A model generated the notes under the pieces. It had not been told where the DNA came from and made no database searches. It saw nothing but the letters and a program-made list of their open reading frames with translations. A stretch of DNA of 12,587 bases, taken from assembly GCA_012797715.1 (NCBI GenBank), contig JAAZOO010000366.1:1-12587 (forward strand), given 5' to 3'. The position numbers were made by a program, and so were the translations under genes. This stretch comes from Geobacteraceae bacterium (GTDB taxonomy: Bacteria > Desulfobacterota > Desulfuromonadia > Geobacterales > Geobacteraceae). This document shows positions 1 to 6,629 of this stretch, one piece after another; position 1 is the stretch's first letter, and each line of letters begins with the position of its first letter.

Positions 1-1037
1 CCGGCCATGGTGAGTCCCACCTTTTTTTCCAGCACGGCAACCAGAAGCGCCAGGCGGTTGTGATCAAACCCGATGGTGGTTCGCCTCGGCACGCCATAGG
101 AAGATGATGTGACAAGGGCCTGGAGCTCCACGAGGAGAGGGCGGCTTCCCTCCATGGTGGCTGCCACGACGGAGCCGGATACGCCGAGCGGCCGTTCGGA
201 GAGGAAAAGCTCCGATGGGTTCGAGACCTCGCGAAGACCCGTTTCTCCCATCTCGAAGACCCCGATCTCGTTGGTTGACCCGTAGCGGTTCTTGATTGCG
301 CGCAAGATACGGAAGGGATGGCCGGTGTCTCCTTCGAAGTAGAGGACCGTATCCACCATGTGCTCAAGGACGCGGGGACCGGCAATGGAGCCGTCCTTGG
401 TGACGTGACCCACAAGAAAGACAGGCACACCGCTTTGCTTGGCGAGCATCATCAGTTTTCCGGCGCTCTCGCGGACCTGGCTGACGGTGCCCGGCGCCGA
501 TTCCAGGGTGGCGGTGAAAACGGTCTGGATTGAATCCACCACGATTACCGTCGGATTCAGTTTCCGGACATGGGCCAGGATCCGTTCAAGGGAATTTTCC
601 GCCAGGATATAGAGGTCGTCCGCTCCGACCTGGAGGCGCTCACCCCGCATCCTCGTCTGGCGCGCCGACTCCTCGCCCGAGATATACAAAACCTTTCCCC
701 GTCGGCGGGCGAGATGGTCCGTTGCCTGAAGCATGAGCGTGGACTTGCCGATGCCCGGATCTCCTCCGATGAGGACGAGGGAGCCGGCGACTACTCCTCC
801 CCCCAGCACCCGGTCCAATTCGGGGATACCGCAGGGGTATCGATCTTCCGTCTCGCCGCACACCTGGCCGATGGGAACCGGCACAGCGGCAGTCCCGGCT
901 TCGTTGAGGCGCGCGCCTCCCCGCTGCAGGGTCTCTTCCGCCAGGGTGTTCCATGAGTTGCAGTCCGGGCATTTCCCCAGCCACTTGGGTGACTGGTAGC
1001 CGCACTTCTGGCAGGAATAGAGGGTTTTCGTCTTCAC
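1..1037 (-). CDS. radA: DNA repair protein RadA (3' end cut by window edge)
   Basis: RadA is a RecA-like ATPase that processes recombination intermediates and drives branch migration in the cytoplasm. The translation from a GTG at 1037 gives 345 residues and runs off the left edge; the family is about 450 residues, so roughly the last 100, most of the Lon-protease-like domain, are missing. Visible are the N-terminal C4 zinc finger (C9, C12, C23, C26), Walker A GDPGIGKS at 92-99, a Walker B strand ending VIVVDS, and the RadA signature at 249-253, here KNRYG instead of the usual KNRFG. GTG is chosen because the protein then begins KTKTLYSCQKCG, typical of RadA, with an AAAGG-like ribosome site just upstream. 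A near-consensus promoter lies 30-60 bp upstream, so it is probably transcribed on its own as well as by read-through from the lipoprotein gene. The family assignment is secure. Confidence 0.96.
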   Translation of the reverse strand, partial: MKTKTLYSCQKCGYQSPKWLGKCPDCNSWNTLAEETLQRGGARLNEAGTAAVPVPIGQVCGETEDRYPCGIPELDRVLGGGVVAGSLVLIGGDPGIGKSTLMLQATDHLARRRGKVLYISGEESARQTRMRGERLQVGADDLYILAENSLERILAHVRKLNPTVIVVDSIQTVFTATLESAPGTVSQVRESAGKLMMLAKQSGVPVFLVGHVTKDGSIAGPRVLEHMVDTVLYFEGDTGHPFRILRAIKNRYGSTNEIGVFEMGETGLREVSNPSELFLSERPLGVSGSVVAATMEGSRPLLVELQALVTSSSYGVPRRTTIGFDHNRLALLVAVLEKKVGLTMA

Positions 1038-1068
1038 GCAGGCCTTTCTTCTGCAGGTCTTTCGGGTG

Positions 1069-1097
1069 ATACTAGACCCATTCGGAATCACTGTCAA
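1069..1097 (-). promoter_or_regulatory. Sigma-70 promoter of radA
   Basis: On the minus strand a perfect -35 box TTGACA (1097-1092) is followed after 17 bp by TAGTAT (1074-1069). Both boxes and the spacing are close to the housekeeping consensus. The expected start is near 1062, giving a 5' leader of about 25 nt before the radA GTG. Confidence 0.72.
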
Positions 1098-1115
1098 CGG
1101 AGAGGGGAGGGGCGC

Positions 1116-1376
1116 CTACCTGCCGGGGGGGAATCCGTGTCCTCCGGAGTGGGGGCTGGCGCCGGGATGAGAGCCGTGTCCGTGATAGGGTCCATGAGGA
1201 TGGTATCCGACCCTGCCGTGCACAGTGGAATAGGAGAAGCTCACATTCGGCACCGCGTACCCATACGCACCGCCATAGTAACCGGGATCATAGTATCCGT
1301 CATACCAGGGATAGACGATGCAGCCGCTTGTGGCTGCCGCCAGGGCGATCCAGACGATGAGGAGCAGCTTTTTCAT
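1116..1376 (-). CDS. Small His/Tyr/Gly-rich putative lipoprotein
   Basis: This 86-residue protein has no function I can name. It begins with MKK, a hydrophobic stretch (residues 4-15) and a possible lipobox TSGC ending at C19, so it is probably exported and lipidated; the -3 residue is Thr rather than Leu, which makes the lipobox imperfect. The mature part falls into a Tyr/Gly-rich half (about 22-45) and a His/Gly/Pro-rich tail with eight histidines in about 33 residues, a composition compatible with metal binding or a flexible surface protein. The start is supported by AGGAGGT five bases upstream. It ends 78 bp before radA on the same strand. The low-complexity composition makes family assignment by eye unsafe, but the signal sequence plus ribosome site argue that it is a real gene. 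Confidence 0.75.
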   Translation of the reverse strand: MKKLLLIVWIALAAATSGCIVYPWYDGYYDPGYYGGAYGYAVPNVSFSYSTVHGRVGYHPHGPYHGHGSHPGASPHSGGHGFPPGR

Positions 1377-1434
1377 GGGGCACCTCCTGTCACGGTCCCT
1401 TGTTCATGCACATTCTTCGTTACTTCAAACGCTT

Positions 1435-1464
1435 GTGCGGCACGGGGGTTTACCTGTGCCGCAC
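1435..1464. repeat. 12-bp perfect hairpin in the lipoprotein/ppiC divergent region
   Basis: GTGCGGCAC (1435-1443) is the exact reverse complement of GTGCCGCAC (1456-1464). Three more pairs inside, one of them G-T, make a 12-bp stem with a six-base loop (1447-1452). No T-run follows on either strand, so it is not an intrinsic terminator. It sits between two divergently transcribed genes, where a cruciform, an operator or a transcript-stabilising hairpin would all be possible. Confidence 0.6.
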
Positions 1465-1606
1465 CTCCGGAAGGGACGGCAGCGGGAGGGCCGGCCGAAA
1501 AGTCTTCTGTCACCCCACTTCAGGTTGTGGTAGACTCGGGGGAATGCATCGGCACGACGGGTGCCGGGCCGATACTGGAAACCAAAAACCAACCAAGGAG
1601 AAAGCA

Positions 1607-1888
1607 ATGAAAAGAGCCAGTGCCCGCCACATTCTTGTGGCCACCGAGGAGTTGTGCACCAACCTGAAGGCGCAGATTGAGGGAGGGGCGGATTTCGCCG
1701 CCGTGGCCAAGGAGCATTCCCTGTGCCCTTCCAAGAGGAATGGCGGCGCCCTGGGCGTCTTCAGCCCCGGTCAGATGGTGCGGGAATTCGACCAGGTCGT
1801 GTTCACGGGCGAGATAGGCAAGGTCCTGGGGCCGGTCAAGACCCAGTTCGGATACCACCTGATCGAAATCACCAGCCGTACGGAATAG
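1607..1888 (+). CDS. ppiC: Parvulin-type peptidyl-prolyl cis-trans isomerase PpiC
   Basis: This catalyses cis/trans isomerisation of X-Pro bonds during protein folding. The 93 residues form a single parvulin domain, the same length as E. coli PpiC and sharing its landmarks in order: HILV with active-site His8, GADF (27-30), HSLCPS (37-42), GG-LG-F, GQMV (55-58), FDQVVF (61-66), and GPVKTQFGYHLI with His84. There is no signal peptide or other domain, so it is cytoplasmic. The start is fixed by AAGGAG (1595-1600) six bases upstream; an in-frame extension upstream has no family similarity. The gene appears to be transcribed alone: 248 bp separate it from the next gene, which has its own promoter. 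A small hairpin (AGCCGG 1921-1926 with CCGGCT 1942-1947) lies behind it but has no T-run. Confidence 0.95.
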   Translation: MKRASARHILVATEELCTNLKAQIEGGADFAAVAKEHSLCPSKRNGGALGVFSPGQMVREFDQVVFTGEIGKVLGPVKTQFGYHLIEITSRTE

Positions 1889-1974
1889 GCGGCACCACGA
1901 ACCTCGTGCAGGACAGGGAAAGCCGGAGTCTTGAAAAGGAGCCGGCTCTGTACCCTGAATCCTCCTTCCCACGC

Positions 1975-2002
1975 TTGAAAAATCCAGGGAACTCACTATC
2001 AT
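1975..2002 (+). promoter_or_regulatory. Sigma-70-like promoter of the crtI-like operon
   Basis: TTGAAA (1975-1980) and TATCAT (1997-2002) are separated by 16 bp. Each box differs from consensus at one position. The predicted start near 2009 leaves an untranslated leader of about 128 nt ahead of the desaturase gene, and this leader contains the structured element at 2066-2116. Confidence 0.55.
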
Positions 2003-2065
2003 GGCGTATGACATGAGGGGGATCGTTTCCAGCCGGCCCGTATGCGGCAACCAGGTGACAGCAGA

Positions 2066-2116
2066 GGCGGGTGCCGGAGGGAAGAAGCCTCCGGAACGGC
2101 GCCACCCGCCGGTGGG
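2066..2116 (+). promoter_or_regulatory. Structured leader with two competing folds, upstream of crtI-like gene
   Basis: An 8-bp perfect stem (GGCGGGTG 2066-2073 with CACCCGCC 2103-2110) encloses a directly stacked 7-bp hairpin (CCGGAGG 2074-2080 with CCTCCGG 2088-2094, loop 2081-2087). The 3' arm of the outer stem can instead pair downstream: CCACC 2102-2106 with GGTGG 2111-2115. The two arrangements exclude each other and end eight bases before the ribosome site AAAGGAG (2124-2130). I cannot match it confidently to a known riboswitch class; a regulatory role is inferred. Confidence 0.45.
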
Positions 2117-2136
2117 CTGAGACAAAGGAGCATGAC

Positions 2137-3624
2137 ATGTCCAAGAAAATCGTGATAATCGGCGCGGGTCCGGGAGGGCTGACAGCCGGCATGATCCTGG
2201 CGAGGCATGGCTATGATGTGGAGGTATTCGAGAAGGAGGCGCGCGTGGGAGGGAGGAACGCTCCTCTCGCCCTCGACGGCTACACCTTCGATACCGGGCC
2301 CACATTCCTGATGATGAGCTTCATCCTGGAGGAAATTTTCGCTCTGGCGGGGAGGGATGCCGCCACGTACCTGGAGCTGGTCAGGCTTGACCCCATGTAC
2401 CGGCTCGTGTTTTCTGACATGGAGGTGTCACCGTCCAGTGACCGCCGGAAGATGGAGCAGGAACTCGCCAGGGTGTTCCCGGGCAGCGAGGAGGGCTACC
2501 GGAAGTTTCTGCAGCGCGAGAAAATCCGTTTCGATGCCATGTATCCCTGCCTCAAGGCAGACTATTCTTCGTTCCGGTCCCTCTTTTCGCCCAACCTGCT
2601 GAAGGCGCTCCCCCATCTCTCCCTGGGACGATCCATCTTTGAAAATCTCGGTACGTATTTCACCCCGGAGAAGCTGAAGCTTTCCTTCACGTTCCAGTCC
2701 AAATACCTGGGGATGTCCGCCTGGGAGTGCCCGGCAGCCTTCACCATCATCCCGTACGTGGAGCATTCCTTCGGCATCTACCATGTCATCGGCGGGCTCA
2801 ATGTCATATCGCAGGCAATGGGGAGGGTGCTCGCGGAGCAGGGAGGGAGACTGCGCCTGTCCGCGCCTGTAGACCGCATTCTGATCGAGAAGGGGACGGC
2901 TCGGGGCGTCCAGCTTGCGAGCGGAGAACGGGTCTTTGCGGACGAGGTGATCATCAATGCCGATTTCGCCTATGCCATGTCCAGCCTGACCGGCGATTCC
3001 GTTCCCAAGTACTCCCGGCAGCGTCTCGACGCCATGGACTATTCCTGTTCCACCTTCATGCTCTACCTGGGGATTGACCACCGCTACGACATCCCCCACC
3101 ACAACGTATTCTTCGCTGAAAAGTATCGCGAAAACATCGAGGATATCTTCCATACCGGCCGCCTGTCCGACGATATGTCCTTCTACGTGCAGAACGCCTC
3201 GGTGACGGACCCCACGCTGGCGCCGCCCGGCCACTCCACCATCTATGTGCTGGTCCCGGTTCCGAACCTGTCGTTTCCCATCTCCTGGGAGACGGAAAAG
3301 GAGCGCTACGCGGAAAAGGTGCTCTCCGTTCTCGAGTCCCGTGCCGGGCTCACCGGCCTGCGTTCCCGCATCAAGGTCAAAAAAATAACGACGCCGGAGG
3401 ATTGGCGGAACAGCTACCATGTGTACCGGGGGGCGACGTTCAATCTTGCGCATACGCTGGGCCAGATGCTGTATTTCCGTCCCCACAATCAATTCGAGGG
3501 GCTCCGGAACTGTTACCTGGTGGGTGGGGGGACCCATCCCGGGAGCGGGCTGCCGACCATCTACGAATCGGGACGGATTTCGGCCCGCATGATTATGGAA
3601 AAACATGCGGCAGGAAAGAAATGA
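2137..3624 (+). CDS. Phytoene desaturase family (CrtI-type) FAD-dependent oxidoreductase
   Basis: CrtI-family enzymes use FAD to desaturate, isomerise or oxidise carotenoids at the membrane. The 495-residue protein has the usual family length. The N-terminal dinucleotide-binding motif is at residues 9-14 (GAGPGG), followed by the ARVGGRNA segment; the family mid-region YHVIGGLNVISQAMGRVL is present; and the C-terminal signature YLVGGGTHPGSGLPTIYESGR (460-480) is diagnostic. The start is ATG 2137, six bases after AAAGGAG; an upstream in-frame ATG at 2071 has no family similarity and lies in the structured leader. The stop overlaps the next gene by 4 nt (ATGA), indicating translational coupling. 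No phytoene or squalene synthase gene lies within the window, so the substrate cannot be assigned; C40 or C30 desaturase, ketolase-like oxidase and carotenoid isomerase are alternatives. Confidence 0.9.
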   Translation: MSKKIVIIGAGPGGLTAGMILARHGYDVEVFEKEARVGGRNAPLALDGYTFDTGPTFLMMSFILEEIFALAGRDAATYLELVRLDPMYRLVFSDMEVSPSSDRRKMEQELARVFPGSEEGYRKFLQREKIRFDAMYPCLKADYSSFRSLFSPNLLKALPHLSLGRSIFENLGTYFTPEKLKLSFTFQSKYLGMSAWECPAAFTIIPYVEHSFGIYHVIGGLNVISQAMGRVLAEQGGRLRLSAPVDRILIEKGTARGVQLASGERVFADEVIINADFAYAMSSLTGDSVPKYSRQRLDAMDYSCSTFMLYLGIDHRYDIPHHNVFFAEKYRENIEDIFHTGRLSDDMSFYVQNASVTDPTLAPPGHSTIYVLVPVPNLSFPISWETEKERYAEKVLSVLESRAGLTGLRSRIKVKKITTPEDWRNSYHVYRGATFNLAHTLGQMLYFRPHNQFEGLRNCYLVGGGTHPGSGLPTIYESGRISARMIMEKHAAGKK

Positions 3625-4127
3625 GGCGGATAGGGCGTTTCCTTTTCGTGGTGAAATTCGTTGCCGCGTTTTCCCTGCTTGCCCCGTCGTTTCTCGGAGC
3701 CCAGGGAGAACGGGGCGCCATTGTGGTGGAGATAACGGGGTTCAGGAATTCCCACGGCAAGGCAGGGATCCTGCTCTTTTCCCGGGAAAAGGGCTTTCCC
3801 GCGGATCACCGGCAGGCTCGGGAAGCGCGTTTCGGAACAATACGGGAGAACGCATGCCGGGTGGCGCTGGAGGACATCCCCTACGGGAGCTATGCGGTAA
3901 TCGTATTTCACGACGAAAATGGGGACGGCGCTCTGCAGCATGACCTGTTCGGCACCCCCCGGGAGGGCGTCGGGGCGTCGCGCAACCCTTCCATGCGCTT
4001 CGGCCCGCCCCGGTTCAGGGACGCGCGTTTTACCCTGGATTCGCCCGAGCTCCGGCTCGCCATTTCCATGAGGTATCCGGGAAAGCGGCGGGAGCCGGTC
4101 AACGGGGATGGCGGGGCGGAACGGTAG
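3621..4127 (+). CDS. Exported DUF2141 protein
   Basis: This protein has 168 residues and an N-terminal signal peptide (basic MRRIGR, hydrophobic core to about residue 25, probable cleavage after FLGA at 27). The mature part carries the hallmarks of the DUF2141 family: GFRNSHGKAGILLFS at 40-54, PYGSYAVIVFHDENGDG at 87-103, the GTPREGVGAS turn at 111-120, and FGPPRFRDARF at 127-137. The family is predicted to be a secreted beta-sandwich with no established activity. The acidic HDENGDG loop resembles a calcium-binding loop, which is inference. Its ATG overlaps the desaturase stop (ATGA), so it is almost certainly translated from the same message, suggesting a role linked to the desaturase product or the envelope. 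The symporter gene follows after 32 bp. Confidence 0.88.
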   Translation: MRRIGRFLFVVKFVAAFSLLAPSFLGAQGERGAIVVEITGFRNSHGKAGILLFSREKGFPADHRQAREARFGTIRENACRVALEDIPYGSYAVIVFHDENGDGALQHDLFGTPREGVGASRNPSMRFGPPRFRDARFTLDSPELRLAISMRYPGKRREPVNGDGGAER

Positions 4128-4159
4128 GAAACAGACCTCTCTCCACGGGTGATTCTTCC

Positions 4160-5395
4160 ATGAAAAAATCTGTGCCGCCATTTCTGAAGTCCTACGGATT
4201 TTCCCTGCTCCTTATCGTCTCCATCCTGCTCGGCGCGGGCCTCGGCATCCTTTTCCAGAAGGATGCCGCCATGTTCAAGCCGCTGGGCGATCTGTTTCTG
4301 AACCTTCTCTTTACCGTGATTGTGCCGCTGGTATTCTTTTCCATTTCGTCGACGGTCGCCTCCATGACCAATATCCGGCGCCTGGGCAGGATCCTCTCCG
4401 TAATGATCGCCATATTCGTCACCACCGGCCTGTTCGCGTCGGCGCTGATGATTGCCGCCGCCGTCCTCTACCCACCCGCCGCCGGTGCGAGCATCCCCCT
4501 CCCCGCTGCGGCCGAGGTGCAGCAACTCAAGGTATCCGAACAGGTCGTGCGGGCTTTCACCGTTTCCGACTTTCCCCAGCTCGTTTCCAAGAACAACATG
4601 CTGGCGCTGATTGTCTTTTCGCTGCTGACGGGTCTCGCCACGTCGGCCGCGGGCGAGAAGGGAAAGAAATTCGCCGGCTTGCTGGCTTCGGCCAACGAAG
4701 TGATGATGAAGCTGATTTCCCTGATCCTGTATTACGCGCCGGTCGGCCTGTGCGCATATTTCGCCTACCTGGTGGGAGTTCTCGGACCGGAGCTCCTGGG
4801 TTCCTACGCGCGCGCCGTGTCGCTCTACTATCCGGTCTCCGCCCTCTATTTCGTCCTCGCCTTTTCCCTGTATGCATTCCTTGCCGGCAGGACGGCCGGC
4901 GTCAGAAAATTCTGGTGCAACATCATACCGCCATCGGTTACGGCCCTTGCCACCGGCAGTTCCATGGCGACCATTCCCAGCAATCTGCAGGCGGCGGACA
5001 GCATCGGCGTCCCGCGGGATATCAGTGAAGTGGTGATTCCCATCGGCGCCACCATCCATATGGAAGGGTCCTGCCTGGCCGCCGTTGTCAAGATCGCCTT
5101 TCTTTTCGGCATTTTTCAGATGCCCTTTTCCGGCGTCGAACCCATCCTGACCGCCCTGGGCATCGCCCTTCTCACCGGCGTGGTGGTGAGCGGCATTCCC
5201 GGCGGCGGCACCATCGGCGAGCTGCTGATCCTGTCCCTGTATGGATTCCCCCCCGAAGCGTTCCCCCTGATCACCATGATCGGCACCCTGGTGGATGCGC
5301 CCGCCACCATGATCAACGCCGTCGGCGACACCGTTTCCAGCATGCTGGTGGCCCGTGTGCTGGGCGGCAAGGAATGGATGGAGGCACAAGGGTAG
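4160..5395 (+). CDS. Cation symporter of the DAACS (SDF) family, divergent substrate site
   Basis: The 411-residue inner-membrane protein has hydrophobic segments throughout and the landmarks of Na+/H+-coupled glutamate/dicarboxylate-type transporters: LFTVIVPLVFFSISSTVASM near residue 50, the serine-rich hairpin TGSSMATIP (265-273), the NMDGT-equivalent HMEGS (300-304), the GIPGGG hairpin, and DAPATMINAVGD (379-390). Aligned by eye with the archaeal transporter GltPh, Asp394, Thr398, Asn401 and Asp405 have equivalents (D379, T383, N386, D390), but substrate-binding Arg397 is Ala382. A substrate with an acidic side chain is therefore unlikely; a neutral amino acid is the simplest guess. The ribosome site is weak (GGGTGA region), but the start gives the natural cytosolic N-terminus. 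It lies 32 bp after the DUF2141 gene on the same strand, probably in one operon. No clear terminator follows. Confidence 0.88.
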   Translation: MKKSVPPFLKSYGFSLLLIVSILLGAGLGILFQKDAAMFKPLGDLFLNLLFTVIVPLVFFSISSTVASMTNIRRLGRILSVMIAIFVTTGLFASALMIAAAVLYPPAAGASIPLPAAAEVQQLKVSEQVVRAFTVSDFPQLVSKNNMLALIVFSLLTGLATSAAGEKGKKFAGLLASANEVMMKLISLILYYAPVGLCAYFAYLVGVLGPELLGSYARAVSLYYPVSALYFVLAFSLYAFLAGRTAGVRKFWCNIIPPSVTALATGSSMATIPSNLQAADSIGVPRDISEVVIPIGATIHMEGSCLAAVVKIAFLFGIFQMPFSGVEPILTALGIALLTGVVVSGIPGGGTIGELLILSLYGFPPEAFPLITMIGTLVDAPATMINAVGDTVSSMLVARVLGGKEWMEAQG

Positions 5396-5460
5396 CGGCG
5401 AAACACCCCGCCCTGCTCAAAGGCGCCGGCGAAACGGTACAGGTTGACGTGCCGTGCCGC

Positions 5461-6243
5461 CTACGGCGGCAGTGCGGACTCAGGCGACGACACCAGCGGT
5501 GTCCCCTCCCGCGGGACGACAAGCGAATCAAGCAACTCCTGGTAGGTGTCATGGGGCGTCATCTTCCCCTGATCAAAGGAGAGGCACATGAAGTGCAAGT
5601 GGGTCGGGGAACGTTTGGGCCATGCGTTCTTTCCGGTTCTGCCGAGCAGGGCGATGGTGTCGCCCCCCTTCACGCGGTCTCCGGGAGAGACCAGCGCCCG
5701 GCCTAGGTGAGCGTAGTAGCAGTAGCGGTCGCGGTGCGGATCGTAGATCCAGAGGTAGACCCCGCCCCTGATTTCGCTGGGAAAGTGCCAGGCGGGATTG
5801 ACGCCGACCACGATGCCGTCGCTGAACGAGACAATCTCTGCCGGTTTTCCCGTCCCGCTGTCGAGGCCATCACCGCCCCTGTCGTGGATGAACAGGTCAT
5901 GGGCAGGGTGGCCGCCGTGGCGATTGCCGTCGTAGAAATTGTACCCGGCGGGCTTGAAACCGCTGCCCTGTTTCCCGCCGATGCAGTCCGGCCCATACCC
6001 TTTGACCGGGAAGTGGAACGGAGAGGGGACGGCTGTGCCGGAACGGTTTTCCCGCAGTTGCCCGTTCAATCGGATAATTTCCTTCCGTGCATCGTCCCTC
6101 GGTATCGTCCCGTCTCTTACGGCTGCCTGCAGTGCGTTCCATTGCTCGGGGATCGGCGTCGAGACGGTATCGGCCCTCACCGTTCCGGTGAGGAGCAGGC
6201 ATAGGAGGCACAGCACACAGCAAAGTGAACGCACACGTATCAT
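5461..6243 (-). CDS. Secreted M23 family metallopeptidase-like protein
   Basis: M23 (LytM/lysostaphin-type) enzymes are zinc endopeptidases that cut peptidoglycan cross-bridges. The 260-residue protein starts with a signal peptide (MIRVRS, Leu/Cys-rich core 7-20, likely cleavage after VRA at 24). The zinc and catalytic residues are all visible: HxxxD at H112-D116, the strand YYAHLG with H179, and HLH at 215-217. The glycine-rich lead-in PVKGYGPDCIGG and the segment VSPGDRVKGGDTIALLGRTG (185-204) also fit the family. It has no LysM, SH3 or coiled-coil targeting domain; residues 25-75 look helical and may form a pro-region. ATG 6243 is chosen over an ATG at 6294 because it puts the signal peptide at the N-terminus and has GGGAG upstream. 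It converges on the symporter gene with 65 bp between stops. A GCCGCC/GGCGGC inverted repeat spans its stop codon. Confidence 0.9.
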   Translation of the reverse strand: MIRVRSLCCVLCLLCLLLTGTVRADTVSTPIPEQWNALQAAVRDGTIPRDDARKEIIRLNGQLRENRSGTAVPSPFHFPVKGYGPDCIGGKQGSGFKPAGYNFYDGNRHGGHPAHDLFIHDRGGDGLDSGTGKPAEIVSFSDGIVVGVNPAWHFPSEIRGGVYLWIYDPHRDRYCYYAHLGRALVSPGDRVKGGDTIALLGRTGKNAWPKRSPTHLHFMCLSFDQGKMTPHDTYQELLDSLVVPREGTPLVSSPESALPP

Positions 6244-6412
6244 GTCACGTCTCCCGTATTCATTGGCCCGTTCCACAGGATGGAGGGGCGGCACTGTCGT
6301 TGCACTCTACCAGATTGACTCTCCGTCCGCCAGACCGCAGTGGGAAAAGGGGCGCGGCGGACCGCTCGACGCACGATCTCCGCGGCGGCAGGTGGCTCCC
6401 GGAAGAACCAGT

Positions 6413-6429
6413 ATGTAACAAAACTACAT
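6413..6429. repeat. Short inverted repeat, candidate operator
   Basis: ATGTA (6413-6417) and TACAT (6425-6429) form a perfect inverted repeat with a 7-bp spacer, at the transition into AT-rich DNA. The half-sites are about 180 bp upstream of the sigma-54 promoter and about 170 bp upstream of the M23 gene, so it could serve either. Short AT-rich repeats also arise by chance. Confidence 0.3.
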
Positions 6430-6472
6430 CATAAAGAATAAATTATATACCCCGAGATGTTCCTGTCACGGT

Positions 6473-6521
6473 TTGTATCGTTTCCCTCCCAAAGCAGTCC
6501 TGATTCCTCAAAACTTGTATC
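6473..6521 (+). promoter_or_regulatory. Candidate upstream activator sites (TTGTATC direct repeat)
   Basis: TTGTATC occurs at 6473-6479 and again at 6515-6521, exactly 42 bp (four helical turns) apart on the same strand. Relative to the predicted sigma-54 start near 6606 they sit near -130 and -88, the usual distance for enhancer-binding activators. The second copy is part of the near-palindrome GTATCATAC. They do not match the NtrC consensus, so the activator is unknown. Confidence 0.35.
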
Positions 6522-6579
6522 ATACTGAAATCGTTATATATTTTTCTGCCATTAAAAATTTGGCGATTCGCCTCGATTT

Positions 6580-6595
6580 TGGCACTTCGCTTGCT
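6580..6595 (+). promoter_or_regulatory. Perfect sigma-54 (-24/-12) promoter of the GOGAT operon
   Basis: TGGCAC (6580-6585), five bases, then TTGCT (6591-6595) matches the RpoN consensus TGGCAC-N5-TTGCW at every defined position, with the required ten bases between the GG and GC pairs. Transcription should start near 6606, about 129 nt before the first GOGAT start codon. Sigma-54 promoters need an ATP-driven enhancer-binding protein, and nitrogen-assimilation genes are classic targets, which fits a glutamate synthase operon. Confidence 0.85.
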
Positions 6596-6629
6596 TAATA
6601 GCCGTTTCGCCGGTTGATCTCTCCGTGTG

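Noticed and set aside
249..293. KNRYG in place of KNRFG in RadA as a sign of an inactive protein
   Set aside because: Tyr for Phe is conservative, and the zinc finger and Walker motifs are intact, so normal function is the simpler reading.
1921..1947. Hairpin after ppiC as an intrinsic terminator
   Set aside because: The stem has only six pairs around a 15-base loop and no T-run follows, so termination is not supported.
2101..2136. CTGAGA in the crtI leader as part of a TPP riboswitch
   Set aside because: Only this hexamer matches. The remaining TPP core, including the ACCUGAUC and UAAUACCAGCG parts, is absent, and the gene starts 20 bases later.
2071..2136. In-frame N-terminal extension of the desaturase from ATG 2071
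   Set aside because: The extension is unrelated to the family, lies in the structured leader and lacks a suitably spaced ribosome site, whereas ATG 2137 follows AAAGGAG and begins directly before the FAD motif.
5434..5471. Hairpins between the convergent symporter and M23 genes as a bidirectional terminator
   Set aside because: ACGGTAC/GTGCCGT and GCCGCC/GGCGGC can pair, but neither has a T-run on either strand.
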